Shown in pieces: positions 11,130 through 20,108 of a stretch of 64,000 bases of DNA; position 1 is the stretch's first letter; each line of letters starts with the position of its first letter. The translations under genes were made by a program, and so were the position numbers. Source of the stretch: Devosia algicola (lineage in GTDB: Bacteria; Pseudomonadota; Alphaproteobacteria; Rhizobiales; Devosiaceae); contig NZ_CP118246.1 of NCBI RefSeq assembly GCF_028816455.1, positions 1,364,001-1,428,000 on the forward strand, read 5' to 3'. The notes under the pieces were generated by a model. It saw only the letters and a list, made by a program, of their open reading frames with translations. It did no database searches and was not told the DNA's origin.

Positions 11130-12574
11130 CAGGTCTGCCCAAGCACGGAATGGATCACCTCATGGTCCGAAAACGGCGTCTTGGACGTACCAATGATCTG
11201 ATAGTCCTCATGGCCCTTGCCAGCGATCAACAACACATCGCCCGCACCAAGCGATCCGATCCCTTCCGCGATGGCCGCGCGACGATCCCCGTTTTCGCGC
11301 GCGCCGGGCGCTGCTTCAATTACCTCGGCCCGGATCACCGCAGCGTCTTCGGTCCGAGGATTATCGTCGGTGACAATAACCAGATCAGCACTCATGGCCG
11401 CGACCGCCCCCATTAACGGGCGCTTCCCCTTGTCGCGGTCGCCACCACAACCAAACACAACAATCAGACGGCCAGTAACATAGGGCCGCAACGCGGCAAG
11501 TGCCGTCTCCAATGCGTCAGGGGTGTGGGCATAATCGACAAAAATCGCGCTCCCACGATGCTCGGCAACCAGCTCCAACCGGCCTTTTGCACCCTTGAGT
11601 TCGGACAGGGCGGCAAACGCGGCGGCCCGTTCAACGCCGGTGGACATGGCCAATGCAGCCGCGATCAACGCATTGCTAACTTGGAATGCGCCCGTCAACG
11701 GCAAATGAAAACTGATTGTTTCGCCCACGTGCTTCACCTCAACACGCTGGCCATACCCCTCCCTTTCGATGGAGGCGATCTCGATATAGGCGCCCTCTTT
11801 GCCCACGGTGAGAAGCGTTGCGTTGTGACTAAGCGCTGCGAACATGAATGCTTCATGTTCAGGATCATCGACATTGACGATCGCTGGCCCGCCCTCAACC
11901 AGCAGATCCGTAAACAAGCGCAGCTTTGCCTGCCGATAGCCTTCCATGTCGACGTGATAATCAAGGTGATCGCGACTGAGGTTGGTAAAAGCGGCGGCTT
12001 CGAAGTGGATACCATCCAAACGACGCTGTTCAAGCCCATGGCTGGACGCCTCGATGGCGACATGGTCGATACCCTGCGCCTTCAGCGCCCGAAGATTCTG
12101 ATGCAGTGTGCGCGAGTCGGGTGTCGTCAAACTGCCGCTGCGCAGGCCCCAGGATGTTTCCACGCCCAATGTGCCCACGCTACTCGCCGCCAGTCCGGAC
12201 GCCTGCCATATCTGACGCACAAAGGATGCGACCGACGTTTTGCCATTGGTGCCAGTTACCGCCACAGCAATTTGGGGTTGCGGCGCGAATATGCGCGAGG
12301 CGGCCCGCGCATAGGCGGCCCTGACATCCTCAACGACGATCACCGGCACACCCGGATCGGCCTTGGGTTTGTGATCGGTCACAATCACCAGCGCCCCCCG
12401 GGCGATGGCTTCGGCGGCAAACTCATTGCCGTGGGCATGCGCACCCGGCAACGCGAAGAAGACGTCGCCCGGCTCTATTCTACGACTATCGGAATTGACG
12501 CCGAAAATGGCACCGACGCCAGAACTGGGTAGGGCGCCCGAACCTTCAAGGAGTTGAGTGACGCTGAAAGACAC
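11129..12574 (-). CDS. murE: UDP-MurNAc-L-Ala-D-Glu--meso-diaminopimelate ligase
   Basis: Third Mur ligase. The ATP loop VTGTNGKTSVASFVRQ lies near residue 108. The acceptor-specific motif DDNPRTED near residue 405 is the DNPR form that known MurE enzymes use to select meso-diaminopimelate rather than lysine, so the wall should be A1-gamma type. SSHGLEQRRLDG and FVDYAHTPDALE are further family segments. 481 aa. Six bases separate it from ftsI. Confidence 0.96.
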   Translation of the reverse strand: MSFSVTQLLEGSGALPSSGVGAIFGVNSDSRRIEPGDVFFALPGAHAHGNEFAAEAIARGALVIVTDHKPKADPGVPVIVVEDVRAAYARAASRIFAPQPQIAVAVTGTNGKTSVASFVRQIWQASGLAASSVGTLGVETSWGLRSGSLTTPDSRTLHQNLRALKAQGIDHVAIEASSHGLEQRRLDGIHFEAAAFTNLSRDHLDYHVDMEGYRQAKLRLFTDLLVEGGPAIVNVDDPEHEAFMFAALSHNATLLTVGKEGAYIEIASIEREGYGQRVEVKHVGETISFHLPLTGAFQVSNALIAAALAMSTGVERAAAFAALSELKGAKGRLELVAEHRGSAIFVDYAHTPDALETALAALRPYVTGRLIVVFGCGGDRDKGKRPLMGAVAAMSADLVIVTDDNPRTEDAAVIRAEVIEAAPGARENGDRRAAIAEGIGSLGAGDVLLIAGKGHEDYQIIGTSKTPFSDHEVIHSVLGQT

Positions 12575-12580
12575 GGTCGA

Positions 12581-14308
12581 CTATTCTCCCGAACCGCTCG
12601 AACGCAGGAATGATGGCGTGGTCGCCACATCCAGCGCCGGGCTGAAATCGGGCGCGATCCCCAGCATTGGCGCTACCCTCTGGACGATCCGACCGGTAAC
12701 CATGCCCGCGTTCCAGCCTGCAGTAACACCACTTTGCGCGTTTTCGGCCTCCGGCTCGTCAACAAGAATGACCATGGCATAGCGAGGATTGTCCATCGGG
12801 AAGGCCGACGCAAAGACGTTGAAGTCCTTGCTGTTCGAATAGCGTCCATTGACAACTTTTTCTGCTGTACCGGTCTTGCCGCCAACGCGATAACCATCGG
12901 CTTCCTTGTCCATTTGTCGTCCCGATCCCTCAAGAGCGTTCAACCGGAGCAAGTAGCGGATCCAGTCGCTGGTCTGGGGTTGCACCACCCGTACGTAGGA
13001 CTGTTCCGCTTCCGCCCGCGTCCGCTTGTAAAGGGTGGGCGCGATGTAGTTACCGCCATTGGTCAAGGCGGAGACAGCGACAGCCATATGCAAAGGACTG
13101 ATGCTCAAACCGTGGCCAAATGATGCTGTCGCCGCGCCAACATCTGAAAATTCCTTCGCAATTGTAGGCGTCCGCATTTCCGGCAACTCAAACGGCACCC
13201 GCTTGTCGAACCCCAGCTTGGTCAGAAACGCTCGGAAATTCTCTTTTCCCAGCGCCTGCATGACACGGATCGTGCCGATATTCGAAGAATATTTGAAGAT
13301 TTCCGGTACACTCAAAATTCGGTGCTTGCCATGGAAATCATCGATAGTATAGCGCCCGAACCTGATCCCATAGCGCGCATCAAACTGATCGGTCAGCTTG
13401 ACTTTGCCACTATCAAGCGCCGCGGCCATCGTGATGGTCTTGAAGGTCGAACCAAGCTCGTAAATACCGGCGGTGATGCGGTTAAAGCTGCCTTTGACCA
13501 ATGCCGACTTCGGATCGTTGGGATCAAAGTCAGGCAAGGAAACCAGACCAACCACCTCGCCGGTGTAAATATCCATCATCACACCCGCCGAGGCGATGGC
13601 CTTGTAGCGCACCAGGGCATCCTGGAGTTCGTCATACATGACGTGCTGAACGCGCATGTCCATCGACAAGGTGACCGGCGCCAGATCGTTGCCGCGCGCC
13701 AAGCCAATATCCTGCAACAGCGCAACGTCTTCATTGTCAATATGCTTTTCGATCCCGGATATGCCCTGATTGTCGACATTGACTGATCCCAGGACGTGGG
13801 AGGCCTCTCGAAGGCCCGGATAGAACCGCTTGCTCTCGGTAATAAAATCAATACCCGGTATCCCAAGACGCATCACGCGTTCTTCGAGGGCGGGAGACAA
13901 TTCGCGCTCAACCCAGACAAATCCTTGATCGCCGCTAAGACGTTTGCGAAGCCATTCCGGGTCGAGTTCAGGCAGCACCGTCACCAGTTTGCGTACCGCT
14001 TCATCGACATCGATAATGCGGCGCGGTTCGGCATAAAGCGACGGCACTCGTATATCGACTGCCATTTCCAGTCCGTTACGATCCAGAATTGGCGGTCTTG
14101 TCGCGGTGATCACATCGCGTGCCTGCCCCTCGATGGTTGAATCGGTGACCACCATACCCAACTGAATGAGCCGCCCACCGACCACTACAAATCCCAGCAA
14201 TATTGCCAAAATCATCCAACGGATACGTGCCTGGGTCAGATTGCCCCGAGTCTTGCGTGACCCATCGAGCGCAATTGTGGGTGCATAATTTTCACTGATC
14301 GCAGCCAT
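12581..14308 (-). CDS. ftsI: septal peptidoglycan transpeptidase FtsI (PBP3, class B)
   Basis: Monofunctional class B penicillin-binding protein cross-linking septal peptidoglycan. A short cytoplasmic tail is followed by one membrane anchor (about residues 31-53), a dimerisation/pedestal domain (about 60-230) with TRPPILDRNGLEMA, and the transpeptidase domain. All three active-site motifs are visible: S287-TF-K290 in GSTFKT, S341-x-N343 in YSSNIG and K478-TGT in GGKTGTAEK. 575 aa, complete. Its start overlaps the ftsL stop by one base. Confidence 0.95.
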   Translation of the reverse strand: MAAISENYAPTIALDGSRKTRGNLTQARIRWMILAILLGFVVVGGRLIQLGMVVTDSTIEGQARDVITATRPPILDRNGLEMAVDIRVPSLYAEPRRIIDVDEAVRKLVTVLPELDPEWLRKRLSGDQGFVWVERELSPALEERVMRLGIPGIDFITESKRFYPGLREASHVLGSVNVDNQGISGIEKHIDNEDVALLQDIGLARGNDLAPVTLSMDMRVQHVMYDELQDALVRYKAIASAGVMMDIYTGEVVGLVSLPDFDPNDPKSALVKGSFNRITAGIYELGSTFKTITMAAALDSGKVKLTDQFDARYGIRFGRYTIDDFHGKHRILSVPEIFKYSSNIGTIRVMQALGKENFRAFLTKLGFDKRVPFELPEMRTPTIAKEFSDVGAATASFGHGLSISPLHMAVAVSALTNGGNYIAPTLYKRTRAEAEQSYVRVVQPQTSDWIRYLLRLNALEGSGRQMDKEADGYRVGGKTGTAEKVVNGRYSNSKDFNVFASAFPMDNPRYAMVILVDEPEAENAQSGVTAGWNAGMVTGRIVQRVAPMLGIAPDFSPALDVATTPSFLRSSGSGE

Positions 14309-14688
14309 TATTGCAGTCCCTCAAGTATAGCGTCGATTGGATCCACACCTGCATCCAGCGATTCAAACAATGCATTGAGCGCCTTGCTGTCAGGCGCGGC
14401 GGGACGCATCGGTAGATCGGCGAAGGATCCGAACTGCTTCTGCTGGACCGGGCCAATACCTAGCGCTTCTTCGTGCCGCCGCACGATGGGTTCAATATGA
14501 CCGGGTTGGTTCAACGCCGCCCAGTCGGCCTTGAGCAGCGACAGATCGCCTTCCTGGCTCTTTATCTTGGCAACCAGCGCCGAACGCTGGTTGGCGGTAT
14601 CCTCGATTGAGAATTTCAATCCATAGACCCCAGCCAGCGCGATGGCGCTGGTCAGCATCAGGACTATGTTGAGATTGCGCATCATCAT
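14308..14688 (-). CDS. ftsL: FtsL-like cell division protein
   Basis: Small bitopic protein of 126 aa between rsmH and ftsI, the fixed position of ftsL. A single N-terminal membrane segment (about residues 7-24) is followed by a heptad-like, charge-rich stretch (about 30-60) consistent with the short periplasmic coiled coil that pairs with FtsB, then an unstructured proline- and acid-rich tail. FtsL is poorly conserved in sequence, so the name rests mainly on position, topology and size. It overlaps rsmH by four bases. Confidence 0.8.
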   Translation of the reverse strand: MMMRNLNIVLMLTSAIALAGVYGLKFSIEDTANQRSALVAKIKSQEGDLSLLKADWAALNQPGHIEPIVRRHEEALGIGPVQQKQFGSFADLPMRPAAPDSKALNALFESLDAGVDPIDAILEGLQ

Positions 14689-15683
14689 GTGCCTCGCACC
14701 ACCGGCATGCCTAGTCCCTCAGAGCTTGTCGGGCGCGCTTTCGCGCCCGTGCGCCTGGCAGTGCGCAATATCGATGAACGGGCGCGCGGATTACGTGACA
14801 GTTCCTCGCTACCCGGCTTGATGGCCTTGGCGACCTTCGCCCAGCGTCGCGTAGCCATCTCGACCTGAGGCAGATGGCGCGACTGCATCGGCCCGCCCTT
14901 CTCGGGATCAAAAAATCTTTTGACAATCCGGTCCTCGAGTGAATGAAAACTGATTACCGCCAGTGTTCCGCCCTCGTCCAACAGGCGTTCTGCGGCAAAC
15001 AATCCTTCGACCAATTGTTCAAATTCGGCGTTGACGGCAATGCGTAACGCCTGAAAGCTGCGGGTTGCTGGATGGGCGTCACCGGGTTTGCGCCCGATTG
15101 CCTTTTCGATCACGCGCGCCAGATCAAGCGTGGTCACGATGGGTGCTGTCTCGCGTGCTGCCACGATGAATTGGGCAATCCGGCGAGATTTTCGTTCCTC
15201 ACCAAATGCATAAAGCAGATTGGCCAGTGCCTCGGTTTCCAGCGTGTTCACCAGATCTGCAGCGCTTTGTCCGTCGGCGCTCATCCGCATGTCCAGCGGT
15301 CCGTCGCGCATGAACGAAAACCCACGATCGGCCTCATCCAATTGCATGGACGACACGCCGATATCGAGAACAACGCCGTCAATGACGCCGCGCCCGCCTG
15401 CCAAGTGGTCCAACCCCGAAAAGGTGCCGGGCACGAACGAAAACTGGGTCGGAAACGCCTCGTCCAGCGTCTGCGCGAAGGGCAAGACGCTAGGGTCACG
15501 GTCTATTGCGATAACATCGGCGCCGCCTGCCAGCAGCGCGCGCGAATATCCACCCGCCCCGAACGTGCCATCGACAATTCGCTTGCCCGCAAGCGGTGAA
15601 AGCGCCGCAACAACCTCATTCAACAGAACGGGAACATGGGGCCCAGAGGCCTTGGAAACTTCGGGCATTGAACGCTTGCCCAT
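14685..15683 (-). CDS. rsmH: 16S rRNA (cytosine(1402)-N(4))-methyltransferase RsmH
   Basis: SAM-dependent methyltransferase acting on C1402 of 16S rRNA, classically the mraW gene heading the dcw cluster. SAM-binding VDGTFGAGGYSRALL lies near residue 35, followed by VLDIGVSSMQLDEADRGFSF, DMRM, TRSFQALRIAVN and the conserved ISFHSLEDRIVKRFF. I take the start MGKRSMPEVS at 15683; MPEVS at 15668 and a GTG at 15722 are alternatives. mraZ, normally just upstream, is absent; the next feature upstream is the RNase P RNA. Confidence 0.95.
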   Translation of the reverse strand: MGKRSMPEVSKASGPHVPVLLNEVVAALSPLAGKRIVDGTFGAGGYSRALLAGGADVIAIDRDPSVLPFAQTLDEAFPTQFSFVPGTFSGLDHLAGGRGVIDGVVLDIGVSSMQLDEADRGFSFMRDGPLDMRMSADGQSAADLVNTLETEALANLLYAFGEERKSRRIAQFIVAARETAPIVTTLDLARVIEKAIGRKPGDAHPATRSFQALRIAVNAEFEQLVEGLFAAERLLDEGGTLAVISFHSLEDRIVKRFFDPEKGGPMQSRHLPQVEMATRRWAKVAKAIKPGSEELSRNPRARSSILRTARRTGAKARPTSSEGLGMPVVRGT

Positions 15684-15831
15684 GATCTGGCGCCACTCCA
15701 AATTCCGGTCGCCGACCGGCACTCACACAATCTCGCCCTCAGGCGGTTCTGGCTGCACTTTGCCCGATGACTTTTAAGATTCTGTTTCCCATAGACGATT
15801 TGTAAAAATCGCTGGCCTGCGCGTGGGTCAA
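15684..15831 (-). other. rsmH leader region
   Basis: This gap lies between the 3' end of rnpB and rsmH, where mraZ would normally sit. It presumably holds the dcw promoter. No convincing MraZ box repeats, which would be GTGGG-type direct repeats, are visible. An AT-rich stretch near 15776-15810 could be a promoter core, but no clear -35/-10 pair stands out. Confidence 0.3.
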
Positions 15832-16226
<395 letters not shown>

Positions 16227-16262
16227 GTGGAGCATTAGAGGGCCAGCGCGCTAACCGCAAGC

Positions 16263-17012
16263 TCAACCAATCAGTTTTGGGGTTGGTGGCTTCATAATTG
16301 CATTGTAGGCGCGATTGATCGACGCCATTCGCGCCGTTGCGACATCAATGAGATCGCCCGGCACACCACGAGCAATCAACCTGTCCGGATGGTGTTCCGC
16401 AACCAGCAGGCGATAGACGCGACGCACTTCGGCGGGATCTGCGTCTGGCGACAATCCGAGCACCATATAAGGGTCAACTCCCGCCTCCAGCATGACATGC
16501 TGGGCAGCCATCTGCTCAAACCGGGCTTCATCAAACCCGAATATCATACTCACCGACTTGAGATAATCGGGTCTCAGCCTCGTGCACCATCCCATCGGCA
16601 GTGGCAATAAAAAACAGGCTGTCTAGAACATGCTCGAGCGTTTCGGGACTATCCGAAAAAAACCGGCCAATCTTGCGCGCATAGTGCTCGTAACCTGCGA
16701 CATCCTGTTTGGCCAGATTGAATAGGCGCTCTACTTGGGGTTCCTGTCCCGCCGCAATTTCGACCGTTGCATTAAAGGCCCGGACTTCTGACGCCGTTAC
16801 AGCCCCGTCGGCCACCGCCATTTTTGCAGCCAGTGCGATAAGCGACAGCGTAAACGCCGCATCTCGCCCCCGGGCAACCACGTATCGGGATCCAGAATAT
16901 TGATCATGGAACCGAACAGCCCTGTTCGCCGCGATACCGAGCCCAGGAAGCAGGATAGCTTTTGCCAGATATCATAATTTTCTTCGGGCTTGCGCACGCA
17001 ACAAAATGTCAT
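16263..17012 (-). CDS. TerB/DnaJ-domain protein, DjlA-like (two frameshifts)
   Basis: The N-terminal part carries a TerB-like helical domain (AAFTLSLIALAAKMAVADG, then FFIATADGMVHE). The C-terminal part is a J domain with YMVLGLSPDADPAEVRRVYR and the catalytic HPD in AEHHPDRL, ending in INRAYNAIM. This is the DjlA-type co-chaperone found next to the dcw cluster in Rhizobiales. Two breaks separate three frame pieces. One is a missing G in a G run at 16866-16870, where WLPGG joins RDAAFTL. The other is one extra base in AG[N]CT at 16578/79, where MVHE joins LRPDYLKSV. The repaired protein is about 249 aa; no strong membrane helix is seen at the start. Confidence 0.82.
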
Positions 17013-17135
17013 GGCAGCCTCCCGTCCGTTTGGCGGTCCCTAACCGCAATGTCGCTAATTCAAGGCTATAGGTGTTTGGCGGACGGGTCCACCTACATCA
17101 CTGCACAGCAGCGTTACAATTTGGTCATGGAACCT

Positions 17136-17966
17136 TCAGAAGCCGCCATCATACAATCGTCGAACAACCCGCGCCCCGCCACCACGCTGCGGTCCCTGAT
17201 CAAGAAAAAACCCATCCGCGTCATAGTTGTCGGACACGCGCCCTGCCCGTTTACGCGCCAAAAAATCGGACAACGGACCCGAGGTCCACCCCGACAAATC
17301 GTCCGGACCCAGCACTTGTGGGCCCACTTCGGCTACTGGAACCGGATGGTTGGACTCGTCACGTCGTGCCTCATCGACTATCAGCGGCGCAACTGATTTT
17401 GGCCGCATTGAAAGCGGCATGGGAATTGGCGCGACCTTTTCAGGCGCGGAAATCGAGCCAACGGTGATCGTGTCTGCTGCAGCCGCCTGTTGGGGTGTCG
17501 ACGTGGCCAGGGGAGCGGCTTCTGGCTCGGATTCAGCCATCACCGGTGTGATTGTCTCGTTTGCGGCCGTGGAAGGCGCCGCGTTGCCACTGATATAGGC
17601 AGGCAAGGATCTGCCGCTGGCCAGATATTTGTCCACGACATCGACATCGCCGCTCAGCGCCAGTTGCGTACCTTCGGACGCATCGATCGACACCGGCTTG
17701 GCTGCTTCGACAATCGCCGCGTTTACCGGCACCGTCGGGCGCATCCCGGCAGGTTGCGGCGCCACCTTGACCGGCGCGACTTCGGCAATATTGCTTGTGC
17801 GCTTCACCACTGCCGGGTTCGGCTTGCTCGCCACCACGCTGGCTTCGGCAAACTGGTCCGCGCTTGGTGTTAAAGTGCCCGTGGCCAAGTCAAAAGTAAC
17901 CACACCGACGACGAAAACGACGCCAGCCCAGGCCATGCCATTGCTGATGTTACCGCTAATCTGCAT
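17136..17966 (-). CDS. hypothetical Ala/Pro-rich membrane-anchored protein
   Basis: 276 aa of unknown function. One predicted membrane segment lies at residues 11-30 (MAWAGVVFVVGVVTF). It is followed by a long low-complexity region rich in Ala, Pro, Val and Thr with few aromatic residues, and a more charged C-terminus (about 200-276) with several Arg-rich and Gly-rich stretches. The topology suggests a protein extending into the periplasm or a disordered linker. I recognise no domain. It lies alone between djlA and metF on the same strand. Confidence 0.6.
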   Translation of the reverse strand: MQISGNISNGMAWAGVVFVVGVVTFDLATGTLTPSADQFAEASVVASKPNPAVVKRTSNIAEVAPVKVAPQPAGMRPTVPVNAAIVEAAKPVSIDASEGTQLALSGDVDVVDKYLASGRSLPAYISGNAAPSTAANETITPVMAESEPEAAPLATSTPQQAAAADTITVGSISAPEKVAPIPMPLSMRPKSVAPLIVDEARRDESNHPVPVAEVGPQVLGPDDLSGWTSGPLSDFLARKRAGRVSDNYDADGFFLDQGPQRGGGARVVRRLYDGGF

Positions 17967-18096
17967 ATTTTGTCATTCCGACCATTGATTTGACCCGCCC
18001 ATGACAAGCCGAATTTAGTGGCCTTTTTGTGAACCCACACCCGTTGTCAATCTATCTGCTGCCGCCTGAACCCAAACTGAACGACCCAGCAAACCG

Positions 18097-18994
18097 CTAT
18101 TCCGGTCGTCGTCCCAACAGACGTGCCAGCGCCAGCACCAGGTTTGATCTATTCAGCGTATAGAAGTGAAATCGGGTAACACCGGCGTCAACCAACTCGA
18201 GCACTTGTTCCGAAGCGACAGCCGCCGCGACCAACATTTGCGTCTCAGGATCGTCCTCCAGCCCCTCGAATCGCTCGGCAAGCCACGCGGGCATTCCTGC
18301 CCCGCACCGTGAAGCAAAATTGGCGATTTGCTTGAAATTATGGATGGGCTGAATGCCCGGCACGATCTCCGCTGCAATCCCTGCGCCACGCACCCGGTCG
18401 ATGAAGCGGAAATAGTCCTCATTGTCGAAGAACATCTGGGTAATTGCACGATCAGCGCCCGCATCAAATTTACGTTTGAGATTGTCAATTTCGACATCCC
18501 AGTTGGCGCTTTGAGGATGGCGTTCGACATAAGCGGCGACTGAAATATCAAAATCGCCAAGCCTGCGTATGCCCGCCACCAACTCTGCCGCATTGGCATA
18601 ACCCTCGGGATGCGCGACAAAGGGCTGGCCTACCCCTTCAGGCGGATCACCACGCAGTGCCACGATACGGTCGACACCAGCGCTTTTGTAGCCGCGTACA
18701 ACATCGTCAACTTCCGTCCGCGTTGCCCCGACGCACGTCAGGTGCGCCGCTGCCGCAACGCCAGTATCACTGGTAATGCGCGATACCATCCGCAGGGTAC
18801 GCTCCCGGGTGGAACCGCCTGCACCATAGGTCACCGAAACAAACCGTGGCTTAAGCGGTGCCAGCTTGTTAATCGAGTCTCCAGAACTTTTCCTCCATCA
18901 TATCCGTTTTGGGCGGAAAGAACTCGAAGGAAATCTGCAATTCGGGGCGGTCTTGCGCCGATAGTCGGCTGGGCCGCTCTAAAATATGTGACAT
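18097..18994 (-). CDS. metF: methylenetetrahydrofolate reductase MetF (frameshifted)
   Basis: FAD enzyme reducing 5,10-methylene-THF to 5-methyl-THF for methionine synthesis. The start MSHILERPSR at 18994 leads into ISFEFFPPKTDMMEEKFW, then one extra base in GAG[A]CT (plus 18878) shifts the frame. Removing it continues into SINKLAPLKPRFVSVTYGAGG and the rest of the protein (HLTCVGATR, IVALRGDPP, QMFFDNEDYF, PGIQPI). The repaired product is about 298 aa, normal for MetF. It starts two bases after the stop of the ArsR-methyltransferase regulator, so the two form an operon probably controlled by methionine-cycle status. Confidence 0.93.
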
Positions 18995-18996
18995 TC

Positions 18997-19965
18997 TCAG
19001 TTACCTATATTGATCGTCTCGGCGGGCCGGGTCAGTCGCCATAAACACACAGTCAGTCCCCGCGCGCCGTTCTCGCTGGGAAATTCGCGCACCAGATCCG
19101 CTGTAAAACCCAATGCGCCAGCCCAATCGTCAAGTTGCTCATTTGAAAGGCCCAAACGCCGGTGCGCCTGTTCGATACGCAAAAACTCATGCTCATGGGG
19201 CGCAAAATCGACGATCAAAATCTGCCCGTCGGCGCTGAGCAATTGCGCTGTCTGTGCCAGGACACGACCGGGATCATCGAAATAGTGCAACACTTGGTGC
19301 AACACCAACACATCGGCCGGCCCGACTGAGGCATCCATCGCTGTAATATCACCGAGCCGAACCTGGGCATTGCCAATAGCACCGGTAACTAGTTTGGCGC
19401 GCGCAACCCCCAACATCTCGCGGCTGGAATCGATGCCAATGCCACGCCGATAGGTGTCAGCCAGCACTTCGAGCATGCGACCCGTGCCGGTGCCAAGATC
19501 GATCAGCAACTCGACGTCTTGTCCCGCAAGGGCGTTCACCACTGCTTCTTCAACTGCCGACTCTGGTGCGTGCAATCGCCGCAATTGGTCCCAGTGTCCC
19601 GCAACTTTGGCAAAGAATGCGGCGGCCTGCTCCTGTTGTGCCGCTCGCACAGAGTCTTGGCGCTCACGATCAAGCCGTCGCTCGGGCCCATCATCCAGCC
19701 GCTCAACCAGCCACCGACCCAATGCGGCACCTGCCCCGTGCTGGGTCAGACTGTAATAGGCCCACGCCCCCTCGGCGTGGCGCTGAACCAGACCCGCATC
19801 CGCCAACAATTTCAGGTGACGCGAGACACGCGGCTGGCTTTGGCGTAATATTTCGGTCAGGTCCTTGACCGTGTGATCACCCTCGGCCAGCAACGCCAAT
19901 AGGCGAAGACGCGTGTCTTCACCCGCCGCCTTCAAGATGTTCACCAGTGCCGTCAGCTCCGCCAT
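18997..19965 (-). CDS. ArsR-family regulator fused to SAM-dependent methyltransferase, SahR-like
   Basis: The 322-aa protein has an ArsR winged helix (about residues 5-90, with DLTEILRQSQPRVSRHLKLL as recognition region) and a class I methyltransferase domain (about 140-270) with the SAM loop LIDLGTGTGRMLEVLA and the acidic IGIDSS. The start MAELTALVNIL at 19965 is chosen because translation begins after the operator; the longer ORF reads through it. Known relatives with this fusion next to metF are SahR regulators that sense S-adenosylhomocysteine and control methionine genes. That specific role is inferred from neighbour and operator, not proven here. Confidence 0.85.
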   Translation of the reverse strand: MAELTALVNILKAAGEDTRLRLLALLAEGDHTVKDLTEILRQSQPRVSRHLKLLADAGLVQRHAEGAWAYYSLTQHGAGAALGRWLVERLDDGPERRLDRERQDSVRAAQQEQAAAFFAKVAGHWDQLRRLHAPESAVEEAVVNALAGQDVELLIDLGTGTGRMLEVLADTYRRGIGIDSSREMLGVARAKLVTGAIGNAQVRLGDITAMDASVGPADVLVLHQVLHYFDDPGRVLAQTAQLLSADGQILIVDFAPHEHEFLRIEQAHRRLGLSNEQLDDWAGALGFTADLVREFPSENGARGLTVCLWRLTRPAETINIGN

Positions 19966-19980
19966 GCGGCTAGACCTCAA

Positions 19981-20010
19981 ATCAGATATAAAGATGTCTT
20001 TATATTTGAT
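19981..20010. promoter_or_regulatory. ArsR/SahR-type operator palindrome
   Basis: ATATAAAGA (19986-19994), a 2-base spacer and TCTTTATAT (19997-20005) form a perfect inverted repeat. The outer ATCA and TGAT extend it to a near-perfect 30-bp palindrome with one mismatched pair. It lies 16 bases upstream of the regulator start, consistent with autorepression of the regulator-metF operon. The core resembles what I recall of the SahR consensus in Proteobacteria. Confidence 0.8.
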
Positions 20011-20049
20011 CCAGGAAAAGGTCCAGTGCAATGCACAACGTTGGGAAAG

Positions 20050-20097
20050 CCAAAACAAGAGCGCCCGGTCTGAACATAGTCAGTTCGGGCGCTCGTG
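20050..20097 (-). terminator. rho-independent terminator of the DUF2336 gene
   Basis: Minus-strand hairpin with a perfect 9-bp stem, GAGCGCCCG (20094-20086) pairing with CGGGCGCTC (20067-20059), followed on that strand by TTGTTTTGG. It stands 15 bases after the stop of the gene ending at 20109. Confidence 0.75.
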
Positions 20098-20108
20098 GAA
20101 ATCTACGG

